Source: Pontibacter aydingkolensis (GTDB lineage: Bacteria > Bacteroidota > Bacteroidia > Cytophagales > Hymenobacteraceae). From it: a DNA stretch of 64,000 bases. The notes beneath the pieces are model-generated. The model searched no databases and was not told where the DNA came from. It saw nothing but the letters and a program-made list of their open reading frames with translations. The DNA lies in NCBI RefSeq assembly GCF_019443125.1, contig NZ_JAHYXK010000004.1, forward strand, positions 1 through 64,000, read 5' to 3'. The first letter of the stretch is position 1, and every line of letters begins with the position of its first letter. Shown piece after piece: positions 33,919 to 41,607 of the stretch. Made by a program: the position numbers and the translations under genes.

Positions 33919-34842
33919 TTAAAACTGACCATACCAACCGAACCATTCCTGTATCGTTTTGCTTTTCTCCTGCTGCAGGTACTTGAGGTAGGCCGTTGCG
34001 ACAGGAGAGAAACTTTTGTTCTTTAACCAGATCAGATTCCATATAGATTGAATCGGAAAGCCTTTTACCGGTATAATTTGCAAGTCCCCGTTGCTTAATT
34101 CATTTTTGATGCCGATCAGGGGCATAATGGAGTAACCGAGCCCTGCAATTACAGCCTGTTTTACTGCCTCATTGGAGGTTAACTCCATCTTCTTGATTAC
34201 CCGCATGTTGTTTTGCTTAATGAAGTTCTCCATGATCTGTCGTGTGCCTGAACCGGCTTCACGATAGATCAGAGGCACTTCCTCCAGAATGCTGTTGTCA
34301 TGGAGTTCTCCACTATACTGGTGTTCCCTGTTGCCTACCAGGAATAGTTTATTCTTCATTAGTTCGATGCTTTCTACCTGCATGTTTTCAGGTAAAACAG
34401 ATACAAGCGAGAAGTCTACCTCGTTTCGTTTTAAACTTTCGATTACCATGGATTTATTCGTAACATCCAACACCAGTTCTACCCCAGGGTGTTGATTAAG
34501 GAAGTCCGATAAGAAATAAGGCATGACATACTTACCCGTAGACACCACCGTGATTTTTAAGCGGCCAATCAACTGCCCTTTATAAGCCAGAGTTTTATAG
34601 TTGATGGCGTGTACCTCGTTAAGAATTTTTTCGGCTGCTGCGGCTATTTCTTTACCAAAGTCTGTAATAAAAATCTTGCGCCCAATTACTTCTGTCAGTG
34701 GAATATCGAATTGATCCTGAAGATTCTTTAGCTGAATAGATACAGCAGGTTGCGTTAAATGCAGTTCTTCAGCTGCTTTGGTTATACTTTGCGTCTGTGT
34801 GATCTTAAGAAATACCAGAAGCTGGTGTAGAGTATAATTCAT
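33919..34842 (-). CDS. LysR-type regulator
   Basis: 307 aa. N-terminal winged HTH (~residues 1-60, SITKAAEELHLTQPAVSIQLKNL), then two LysR substrate-binding lobes (~90-300). It resembles CbbR/CmpR-type regulators found near carbon-uptake genes. Convergent with sbtA (41 bp between ends) and divergent from the small membrane gene at 34939, so it may control both. A palindrome overlaps its start codon. Confidence 0.9.
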   Translation of the reverse strand: MNYTLHQLLVFLKITQTQSITKAAEELHLTQPAVSIQLKNLQDQFDIPLTEVIGRKIFITDFGKEIAAAAEKILNEVHAINYKTLAYKGQLIGRLKITVVSTGKYVMPYFLSDFLNQHPGVELVLDVTNKSMVIESLKRNEVDFSLVSVLPENMQVESIELMKNKLFLVGNREHQYSGELHDNSILEEVPLIYREAGSGTRQIMENFIKQNNMRVIKKMELTSNEAVKQAVIAGLGYSIMPLIGIKNELSNGDLQIIPVKGFPIQSIWNLIWLKNKSFSPVATAYLKYLQQEKSKTIQEWFGWYGQF

Positions 34843-34857
34843 AAAAACTATTTATGA
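34839..34857. promoter_or_regulatory. Candidate LysR operator in the divergent intergenic region
   Basis: TCATAAA (34839-34845), five bases, TTTATGA (34851-34857). AT-rich inverted repeat in the style of LysR sites, overlapping the regulator start codon. Confidence 0.35.
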
Positions 34858-34938
34858 TACGCATTAAAAGTATATATTTTTATTTATATAAACAATTGCA
34901 GAATTTTGAAGCATCAAAAAGCAGGTAATTATCTAAAA

Positions 34939-35262
34939 ATGCCTGTTCATACTAAATTAAACCAGACACATTTTATGCTAACAACTACAGCTGAAAAAAG
35001 CGTGCCGACACTTGAAAATGAAATGCACCTGGTGGAGCAATCAATTCATTCTGCAATTACATCAAGTGAAAAAAACCAACCTTTAAAATCAATTTTAAAA
35101 AAGCTATATCTGCATGTAAGCGTGATAGGTATAGTATTGGTTATTTGCATCCTTTTTATAGGAGTAAAGAATCAGGATGTGATTATGATTGAGTGCTTTA
35201 AAGCGCTGCTAATCGTAGCTAGCCTAAACCTTCTTCGTGCATACTCAATTTCAAAAATTTAA
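34939..35262 (+). CDS. Small membrane protein
   Basis: 107 aa from ATG 34939; ATG 34975 is an equally plausible start and a TTG at 34906 is possible. Hydrophilic N-terminal half, then two adjacent hydrophobic segments (~residues 58-80 and 83-102). Transcribed divergently from the LysR gene and followed after 11 bp by the next gene, suggesting one operon under LysR control. No family recognised. Confidence 0.6.
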   Translation: MPVHTKLNQTHFMLTTTAEKSVPTLENEMHLVEQSIHSAITSSEKNQPLKSILKKLYLHVSVIGIVLVICILFIGVKNQDVIMIECFKALLIVASLNLLRAYSISKI

Positions 35263-35273
35263 CCCATATCATC

Positions 35274-35594
35274 ATGAAAATTTTAAATCTGATTTCTGGT
35301 AATTATACTCCGGCTGAAGCCAGAGAAGTGCTTCTTAAATTAATTGACATTAAAATTAGCTTTCATAAGATAAAGAACCTGAAATCGCAGGTTAACTTTG
35401 AAAAAGCTGATGTGGGTTCACAGGCGCGCATTAAAGAACTTCTGGAGATAAGAGCACAGATTGTGAGTCTGATTCAGGAGGCTATTGAAGGCAACCATAA
35501 CGTGGAGGTTGAGTCAATACTTAATGTGGCTATTGAGGGAAAGGCCTACGAAGTTAGTCATGTTCAAGGGCAGGAAGTTGCTTATAGCAACTAA
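35274..35594 (+). CDS. Small helical hypothetical protein
   Basis: 106 aa, mostly helical with Lys/Glu periodicity, no cysteine and no membrane segment. It starts 11 bp after the previous stop and overlaps the next gene by 35 nt, so it is translationally linked to the DUF6671 gene. Confidence 0.6.
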   Translation: MKILNLISGNYTPAEAREVLLKLIDIKISFHKIKNLKSQVNFEKADVGSQARIKELLEIRAQIVSLIQEAIEGNHNVEVESILNVAIEGKAYEVSHVQGQEVAYSN

Positions 35595-36396
35595 GCATAA
35601 AAAAGAGAGAGTACTTGCCCCTGTTTTGCAGGAGGCATTAGGCGTTGAGTGTATAATAGCAGAAGGCTTTGATACCGATACACTAGGCACTTTTACGGGA
35701 GAAACAGAACGGTTAGCTGACCCGGTAACAACAGTACGGACCAAATGCCTGAAAGCGATGGAGCTGTATGACTGCGATCTGGGAATTGCCAGTGAAGGTT
35801 CCTTTGGGCCGCATCCAACCTATTTCTTCCTACATGCTGACGAGGAGATTCTTATCCTTATTGACAAGAAGAATAAATTAGAGATACTGGTCAGGGAGCT
35901 AAGTACAGAAACAAATTTTGGAGGCGAAGAAGTTAGCACGGAAGAACAGTTAGTGAGTTTTGCAAAACGTGTTAAGTTTCCAGCACATGGTCTTATACTA
36001 CGGCGCCAAGAAAATTGCTATGTTAATATAGTTAAAGGGATTACAGACTGGACACAGCTAAAGGATACCTTTTATCAGTTGTTGGAAAAGTATAAGACAG
36101 CCTATATTGAAACCGATATGCGGGCCATGTATAACCCGACCCGAATGGAGGTAATAAGGAAAGCAGGCCTGAAGCTGGCAGAAAAAGTAAACTGCAAATG
36201 CTCTGCCTGCGGTACTCCAGGGTTTAGTATAACAGAAGCTAGGCCAGGCTTACCCTGTGAAGGATGTAGATTCCCTACACAGTCTGTTTTAAGTTATATC
36301 TATAAATGTCAGAAGTGCGGCCTCTCTAAAGAAGAAAAATATCCGCATAAAAAATTTGTTGAGGATCCTATGTATTGCAATATGTGTAATCCATAA
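35560..36396 (+). CDS. DUF6671 family zinc-ribbon protein
   Basis: 278 aa from ATG 35560; the frame is open from 35485 but the extension reads as antisense-like sequence. The N-terminal alpha/beta domain has KKERVLAPVL and GIASEGSFGPHP. Two C-terminal zinc-binding clusters follow: C.CSACGTPGF with LPCEGC (~residues 205-230), and YKCQKCG with YCNMCNP. The family is uncharacterised; a metal-dependent nucleotide- or RNA-related role would be a guess. Last gene of the LysR-divergent operon. Confidence 0.8.
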   Translation: MFKGRKLLIATKHKKERVLAPVLQEALGVECIIAEGFDTDTLGTFTGETERLADPVTTVRTKCLKAMELYDCDLGIASEGSFGPHPTYFFLHADEEILILIDKKNKLEILVRELSTETNFGGEEVSTEEQLVSFAKRVKFPAHGLILRRQENCYVNIVKGITDWTQLKDTFYQLLEKYKTAYIETDMRAMYNPTRMEVIRKAGLKLAEKVNCKCSACGTPGFSITEARPGLPCEGCRFPTQSVLSYIYKCQKCGLSKEEKYPHKKFVEDPMYCNMCNP

Positions 36397-37284
36397 TTTA
36401 CAAAGCCAGTAAAGAGCTTAAGTAACCTAAATTGCTAGTTATGTAAATTCAGGATTTAACGAGACCAAAGTCCAGGATTAAAGGCAGAAGTTTTGTCTGT
36501 AACACCTGAAAAGTGACCGCATACATGGTGGCGGGCATCAAGGCGATTAGCTGTGAGAACTCTGTTTCTGCAGCTAATCGCATGTGCTCGTTTTGAATAA
36601 CCTCATAAGGCTCCTTTGTTCTTTTGCTATTACATTTTCACTTCACTCTCCAGCCTATCTGTTCCTGCTCGTGCATGTCCTCAAGCAGGTAATTGGTGAA
36701 AATGATGTCAGAATAACGAATCTCGAGCTCAAAATTCAGGTGCAGGGACTTGAGAAAGCGCGACTCATGGGCTACACCAGGCAAAAACTCCACCTCCACC
36801 GGCAGTTCCTCTCCGGTCAAGACCAAGCACACTCTCATCCCGTAGAAGTACTCCAGCTTAGCCAAGCACAGCCCCGGCCTTCTCCAGGTTAGCCCGAAGC
36901 TCAGGTGTTTGCAGTATCGCTTTCTTCACTGCACGCCTCGCGTCGAACCAGCTTGCGCTTGTCGAAGACCCCGATTATTTCGGGGCTCACAAGCTTCACT
37001 AACTCGCCGCTATGGGACTTGCAGCCTCTGAATTAATATAGTATCTTGGATATCAGATGCCCATACTGGGCGCATACCAAACCCATAAGCCAACTGCGCC
37101 GCCTTGTGGCCAAATCCGGTAAAACTTTCTTCAGGTTTACCTACATACTCACATAAATATGGAAGCAAGAGCAGAGAACTGTGAGTAGATATCTAAGAGT
37201 TTGCTTTATCTTATTACTTATTATCTGTACGGTGGTGGCGGTAGCTCTAACCCTAAACCTTAGTAAATACATAAACATACTCCC
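36397..37284. other. Decayed region with transposase relic
   Basis: No intact gene. It holds an IS982-like relic (36449-36865, minus) and an 11-bp inverted repeat GCGATTAGCTG (36543-36553)/CAGCTAATCGC (36571-36581) within that relic. It also holds an unidentified minus-strand coding fragment (about 36866-37010, one frameshift, ending LEKAGAVLG) and about 270 bp of featureless sequence. Confidence 0.6.
36449..36865 (-). pseudogene. IS982-like transposase remnant
   Basis: The minus-strand frame from 36865 reads YFYGMRVCLV, PVEVEFLPG, then DIIFTNYLLED, and after an in-frame TGA at 36638-36640 continues NSKRTKEPYE, ETEFSQLIALMP and YAVTFQV to a stop at 36449. These blocks follow the order of the C-terminal half of IS982 transposases (YFYGLKVHL..., PVEFFL.PG, D.AY..Y..ED, NSKR, IET.FS...). 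The N-terminal half is missing. No terminal inverted repeats found. Confidence 0.65.
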
Positions 37285-38178
37285 TTGGACGAGATCAAAA
37301 AAGAAGACATCAAGCAGGAAGTGTTTGACCTTTACGATGACTACGCGCACAACCGTGTAACCAGGCGTGAGTTCATTCAAAAGCTGTCCATTTATGCCGT
37401 GGGCGGCCTTACGGTAGCCTCGCTCATGAGTTTTCTTATGCCCGATTACAAGGGTGCCGTCCAGATTAAGTCTGATGATCCGCGCATTAAATCCGAATAC
37501 ATAACATACCAGTCTCCGAAAGGTGGTGGAGAGATTAAAGCATTGCTCACCATGCCATGCCTGCCGATGCTAAAAAGAGACTTGGAGGCATTGTAGTTGT
37601 GCATGAGAACCGGGGACTAAACCCATACATAGAAGACGTGGCCAGAAGGGCCGCCCTGGCAGGTTTTGTATCGATAGCGCCGGATGCCTTAACACCGTTG
37701 GGCGGCTATCTGGGTAACGACGATGAAGGCCGTGCCATGCAAAGCAAACGCGACAGAAACGAAATGCTGGATGATTTTATAGCGGCCTACGATTAACCTT
37801 AAAGACCATAAACGCTGCAATGGCAAGGTGGGCGTAGTAGGCTTCTGTTTTGGCGGTTGGATCTCGAACATGATGGCAGTACGGATACCAGATCTGGCGG
37901 CCTCTGTCCCATTCTATGGCGGACAGCCTCCGCTGGAAGACGTTCCTAAGATAAAGGCCCCACTGCTCCTGCACTACGCCGAACTGGATACACGCGTTAA
38001 CGAGGGCTGGCCAGCCTACGAAGCCGCTTTAAAAGAGCATGGCAAAGAATACACAGCTTACATGTATGCGCAGGCAAATCACGGCTTTCATAACGACACC
38101 ACACCCCGCTACGACAAAGCCGCCGCAGAACTTGCCTGGACACGTACCATCAACTTTTTTAATGAGAAACTGAAATAA
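37285..38178 (+). pseudogene. Dienelactone hydrolase family gene with two frameshifts
   Basis: Three successive frames together give a full-length protein. It starts at TTG 37285 and carries a Tat-like signal (TRREFIQKL then a hydrophobic stretch). Break 1 is a 5-bp tandem duplication ATGCC at 37552-37561. Break 2 is one extra T near 37793-37794, where the frame reaches TAA. Removing both gives the continuous reading ...TMPADAKK...AAYDNLKDHK. Catalytic features survive: the HENRG Glu, the nucleophile GFCFGG Cys, Asp in ELDTR and His in NHGFH. It was probably a periplasmic hydrolase and is now inactive unless the breaks are assembly errors. Confidence 0.8.
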
Positions 38179-38198
38179 GTATCAAAACTTATACTTTA

Positions 38199-38232
38199 AG
38201 AGCCTGCACAGAATTTCTTTAGTGCAGGCTCT
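38199..38232. terminator. Terminator after the dienelactone hydrolase relic
   Basis: AGAGCCTGCAC (38199-38209) pairs perfectly with GTGCAGGCTCT (38222-38232). Confidence 0.8.
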
Positions 38233-38323
38233 CTTGTTTAGTATCCTATTATCTGTTATACTTTATGATATCCTGACCTGCTGCATGCCAACACTCCCAT
38301 AGTTATACTTTGATACGTTAGAT

Positions 38324-38797
38324 TCATTTGCGAAACAGCCTGCTCAGTGGCTTTAGTGATGCAAAATTTAGTACGGCACCTGCCAGGCAGTAAATACAGG
38401 CCCTCTTTTGCTCGGAAGCCATACTTTTAAGGTAATAGGTAGCCCCAACAGCCTGGCCCAGTACAACACCCGCCAAAGCCAAATCCAGCACACGCGACTG
38501 CTTTTTGTAACGGGTAGCGGCCATTGCCAGAAAAATAGTGGCAGCATACCCTCCCAGGCTTATAACACCGTCAGGCATACCCAGCAGCATGGCTTCTTTT
38601 GATGTATTTACTTTATGGGTATCAAATATTTTACCCGGCAGGTCTGGCAATTGCTTTATCTTCCCCATCTGGAATAGCGATATCAGGCTAAAATCAAGTA
38701 AGCCAAGCGCCGCTAAAGCTGCAATATCTCGGCGGCTTTCTGTAGCTATACTTTTGTCGTTGCGTATCTTGTCTATTACTGTGGTTTCTTTTTTCAT
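38324..38797 (-). CDS. VKOR-like four-helix membrane protein
   Basis: 157 aa with about four hydrophobic segments. The CxxC pair ACIYC lies at the start of the last helix (~residues 132-136), as in vitamin K epoxide reductase-family proteins that reoxidise thiol oxidases. A second Cys pair is not visible, so a full VKOR mechanism is uncertain. Divergent from the SDR gene. Confidence 0.5.
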   Translation of the reverse strand: MKKETTVIDKIRNDKSIATESRRDIAALAALGLLDFSLISLFQMGKIKQLPDLPGKIFDTHKVNTSKEAMLLGMPDGVISLGGYAATIFLAMAATRYKKQSRVLDLALAGVVLGQAVGATYYLKSMASEQKRACIYCLAGAVLNFASLKPLSRLFRK

Positions 38798-38953
38798 AGC
38801 TTTTGGTGTTATTGGTTTTAAGTCTACGCCAGTACGTGGCCAGGCGTTTTAAATGCATCCTATACTTGCTATAAGTATAACCCTGTGGGTGCTTATCCGC
38901 TTTTAAGGAACATACAGTTAAGCGCTGGCGTAACAAATGTTTACATATTGATC

Positions 38954-39997
38954 ATGAATAAAAGCAACACGATGGATAACAATGAAAACACCAGAAAAGG
39001 CGTAGTGGTAATAACAGGAGCATCGGCAGGGTTGGGCAGGGCATGTGCCCGCAAATTTGCTGAGGATGGTTATGATGTGGGGCTACTTGCACGGGGCATA
39101 GACGGCCTGGAGGGCGCCAAAAAAGAAGTACTGCAACTGGGCAGAAAAGCCATGTACGTGCAGGTTGACGTTGCAGATGCCCAGGCTGTGGAAGACGCTG
39201 CCGCTAAGATAGAAGAAGAGCTTGGCGAGATAGATGTATGGGTAAACAATGCCATGAACAGCGTGTTCAGCCCGATAAAGGAAATGAAGGCGGAAGAGTA
39301 TAAGCGGGTAACCGAAGTTACGTACCTGGGCCAGGTGTACGGCACCTTGTCTGCACTTAAGCGCATGCTGCCCCGTGATAAAGGCTCTATTATACTGGTT
39401 GGTTCTGCGCTGGCTTACCGTGGCATACCGCTGCAGTCGGCGTATTGCGGTTCTAAACATGCCATACAGGGCTTTTTTGATTCACTGCGATCCGAGCTGA
39501 TGCACGACAAGAGTAATGTGCGCGTAACCATGGTGCAGCTACCTGCCATGAACACGACTCAGTTCGGTTTTGTGAAAACACGCCTGCCAAACAAGCCCAA
39601 GCCAATGGGCAAAATTTACCAACCCGAGGTAGCCGCAGATGCCATACTTTTTGCGGCACACCACAACCGCCGTGAAATTTACGTGGGCTATCCAACCGTA
39701 CAAGCCATAGTAGGCGATAAAATTGCCCCGGAACTTGGCGACTATGTACTGGCAAAAACTGCGTTTGAAGGCCAGCAAACAAACATTCCCGAAGACCCTA
39801 ACCGTAAACACAACCTCTGGGAACCCATCCCCGGCGACCACGGCGCGCACGGCGACTTTGATGCCGAAGCAACAGACTTTAGCCCTGAGCTCTGGGTAAG
39901 CAAAAATAAGTTTAAGCTTTTAACTGGTTTACTTGGCTTGGGAGGAATTCTGCTCGGAAGCATCGCAGCTCAAAAGTTGATGTCCGAAGAAGACTAA
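38954..39997 (+). CDS. Short-chain dehydrogenase with C-terminal membrane anchor
   Basis: 347 aa from ATG 38954; the upstream open frame to 38885 is not typical. Rossmann motif TGASAGLG (~residues 22-29), NNA (NNAMNSVF), catalytic Ser (GSALAYRG), then YCGSK with Tyr and Lys. It is longer than the usual 250 aa. The tail (~320-340) is a hydrophobic helix that would anchor it to the membrane. Substrate unknown. A TATACTT-GCTAT-AAGTATA inverted pair lies upstream (~38,862-38,880). Confidence 0.88.
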   Translation: MNKSNTMDNNENTRKGVVVITGASAGLGRACARKFAEDGYDVGLLARGIDGLEGAKKEVLQLGRKAMYVQVDVADAQAVEDAAAKIEEELGEIDVWVNNAMNSVFSPIKEMKAEEYKRVTEVTYLGQVYGTLSALKRMLPRDKGSIILVGSALAYRGIPLQSAYCGSKHAIQGFFDSLRSELMHDKSNVRVTMVQLPAMNTTQFGFVKTRLPNKPKPMGKIYQPEVAADAILFAAHHNRREIYVGYPTVQAIVGDKIAPELGDYVLAKTAFEGQQTNIPEDPNRKHNLWEPIPGDHGAHGDFDAEATDFSPELWVSKNKFKLLTGLLGLGGILLGSIAAQKLMSEED

Positions 39998-40020
39998 GTA
40001 TAAATAAAAGTATGACAAAT

Positions 40021-40061
40021 AGCCTCGCCACTTATCTGTTTACTGATAATTTGGCGGGGCT
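40021..40061 (+). terminator. Terminator after the SDR gene
   Basis: AGCCTCGCCA (40021-40030) with TGGCGGGGCT (40052-40061), nine of ten paired. Confidence 0.65.
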
Positions 40062-40310
40062 TATTAGCTGAGGCGGGTAGAGCTTTTTAATTTATGTTAA
40101 CTTATACTTTAATTACGTGTTTATACTTTACCAGCAGCGTTTAGGTGACCACTATGCCATACTTTGGAAATTTTCCCAAATAAATTCCAAACCTTGGAAT
40201 TTAAAAAAGGTGCCAGTACTCCTCTAACAATAAGTTCGTAAAATATACGCTTTAAGCTTCTGTTTGAAAGTATTAAAAGAATGAGCAGAATGGTCATTTT
40301 ATAGTAAGTT
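40062..40310. other. Gene-free AT-rich stretch
   Basis: Several TATACTT heptamers. No ORF or RNA seen. Confidence 0.4.
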
Positions 40311-40326
40311 CATACTATATAGTATG
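40311..40326. promoter_or_regulatory. 16-bp perfect palindrome at the -33 region of 40424
   Basis: CATACTATATAGTATG, centred about 30 bp upstream of a consensus -7 box (40345-40352). Candidate operator. Confidence 0.5.
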
Positions 40327-40344
40327 CCAGGAAAAATATTTTTA

Positions 40345-40352
40345 TACTTTTG
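40345..40352 (+). promoter_or_regulatory. -7 box upstream of 40424
   Basis: TACTTTTG matches TAnnTTTG exactly, 72 bp before the ATG. The expected -33 TTTG is replaced by the palindrome. Confidence 0.55.
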
Positions 40353-40423
40353 CTAAACAATTGGTTCGCAGTTTGTTATTGAAGTTCTATTGACTTCCTA
40401 TTTCTTTATCTGAAGGTGCCTTT

Positions 40424-40870
40424 ATGAATAAAATGCTGGATTACATCAAGTATGGGGTTGACGCCTCTAAAAAGCTATTGTATAGTAAATGGGCTATGCC
40501 AGTTGAGAGCGACCTTTACAGGGAAGGTTTGCAGCACCTGGCGCAGGTTATTCATGACCAGGACATCAGGCTTTGGATACATGAAAGCATGCACTTGAAC
40601 AACCTTAGCATAGAGGATCAGAAGTGGACAACAGAGGTACTTGCCCTTGTGCTAACGCAGAGTAGATTAAAACATATAGCTATTATCCGTCCTCAGAATA
40701 CTATCTCAAACGCGCCGGGCAACTCACTGCGCGAAAAGGCCTACCGTATTTATGGCAGAAATGTAGGGATAGAGTTTTTCGATTCAACTGAAGAAGCCAA
40801 GGCCTGGATATTACCCAACCTGCTCCACTACAGGCTGCCCGAGCAAAGCACTCCAGTAAAGTTAGACTGA
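40424..40870 (+). CDS. Hypothetical protein, possibly STAS/SpoIIAA-like
   Basis: 148 aa, cytosolic, alternating strand/helix pattern. Blocks such as WAMPVESDLYREGLQHL and LKHIAIIRPQN resemble small STAS/SpoIIAA-like sensory proteins of Bacteroidota. This is a shape-level guess only. Single gene behind a palindrome-bearing promoter. Confidence 0.55.
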   Translation: MNKMLDYIKYGVDASKKLLYSKWAMPVESDLYREGLQHLAQVIHDQDIRLWIHESMHLNNLSIEDQKWTTEVLALVLTQSRLKHIAIIRPQNTISNAPGNSLREKAYRIYGRNVGIEFFDSTEEAKAWILPNLLHYRLPEQSTPVKLD

Positions 40871-40987
40871 TTTAGTAAATACAATACTTTATTTCATTTA
40901 CCTCCCTCCTTCCTGCCCACAGCAGTTATACGTGCATTTTATACTTATTAATTAAACCCTATATTTGAAGGTAAATTAAAAAGATGA

Positions 40988-41035
40988 AATTTAGTTCTGT
41001 AAATTTTGAACTAACAGAACTAAATTATACTTTTG
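40988..41035 (+). promoter_or_regulatory. Promoter and operator of the GbsR/MarR regulator
   Basis: TTTTG (41004-41008), 19 nt, TACTTTTG (41028-41035) is a consensus Bacteroidota promoter. Overlaid on it is AATTTAGTTCTGT (40988-41000) with perfect complement ACAGAACTAAATT (41014-41026), and the nested pair TTAGTTC (40991-40997) -N10- GAACTAA (41008-41014). The site covers the -33 box and the spacer, as expected for a repressor operator. Confidence 0.7.
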
Positions 41036-41069
41036 CATTGTTCTAACAAAAGAACTTAGTAAACAGACC

Positions 41070-41531
41070 ATGATTTTATCAGAGCAAAAGAAAGCCTTAA
41101 TTGAGAAGATCGGCATTTTCTATGAGAAACTGGGCATGCAACCAGCTGCAGGTCGTATCATGGGTTTAATGTTTGTTTCAGACAGGCCGGAGCTTACATT
41201 CGATGAGATCAGGGAGTTGCTTAACATCAGCAAAAGTGCCACCAGCACCGCGCTTAACCTACTAATAGAAACCGGACCTGTAGAGTACATAACATTTGCC
41301 GGAGACAGAAAACGTTACTTCAAGTTGAAAACTTCTAACTGGCGCGATGCGCTTGCTCAGCGTTTTAACAACATTATTAGCTTTAAAACACTGTTGCAGG
41401 AAGTAATGGAAACCAGGTCAGACAAATCTACTGAGTTTAACTCCTGTCTCGAAGAATTCATAGATTTTTTAGAGTACCTGCAGCAGGAGCTACCTAGTCT
41501 GCTTAAAAAGTGGGAAGAAAGCCGGAAGTAA
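41070..41531 (+). CDS. GbsR/MarR-family transcriptional regulator
   Basis: 153 aa. Winged HTH in residues ~30-90 (LTFDEIRELLNISKSATSTALNLL), flanked by dimerisation helices; GbsR-type N-terminus with QPAAGRIMGLM. Its promoter carries a TTAGTTC-N10-GAACTAA site and the same site lies before the downstream tolC gene, so it very likely represses itself and the efflux operon (inference from sites and position). Confidence 0.9.
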   Translation: MILSEQKKALIEKIGIFYEKLGMQPAAGRIMGLMFVSDRPELTFDEIRELLNISKSATSTALNLLIETGPVEYITFAGDRKRYFKLKTSNWRDALAQRFNNIISFKTLLQEVMETRSDKSTEFNSCLEEFIDFLEYLQQELPSLLKKWEESRK

Positions 41532-41545
41532 AAAAATTTATTTTA

Positions 41546-41569
41546 TTGGTTCTTTAAATTCAGAACTAA
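41546..41569 (+). promoter_or_regulatory. Second operator candidate, upstream of the efflux operon
   Basis: TTGGTTC (41546-41552) -N10 TTTAAATTCA- GAACTAA (41563-41569). Same spacing and nearly the same half-sites as at 40991-41014. Confidence 0.65.
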
Positions 41570-41607
41570 ATAGTATTCATTACACTTATATAAACTAAAA
41601 ATATACC

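Noticed and set aside
36584..36892. 102-codon plus-strand frame
   Set aside because: Lies antisense to the IS982-like relic, which explains the sequence better.
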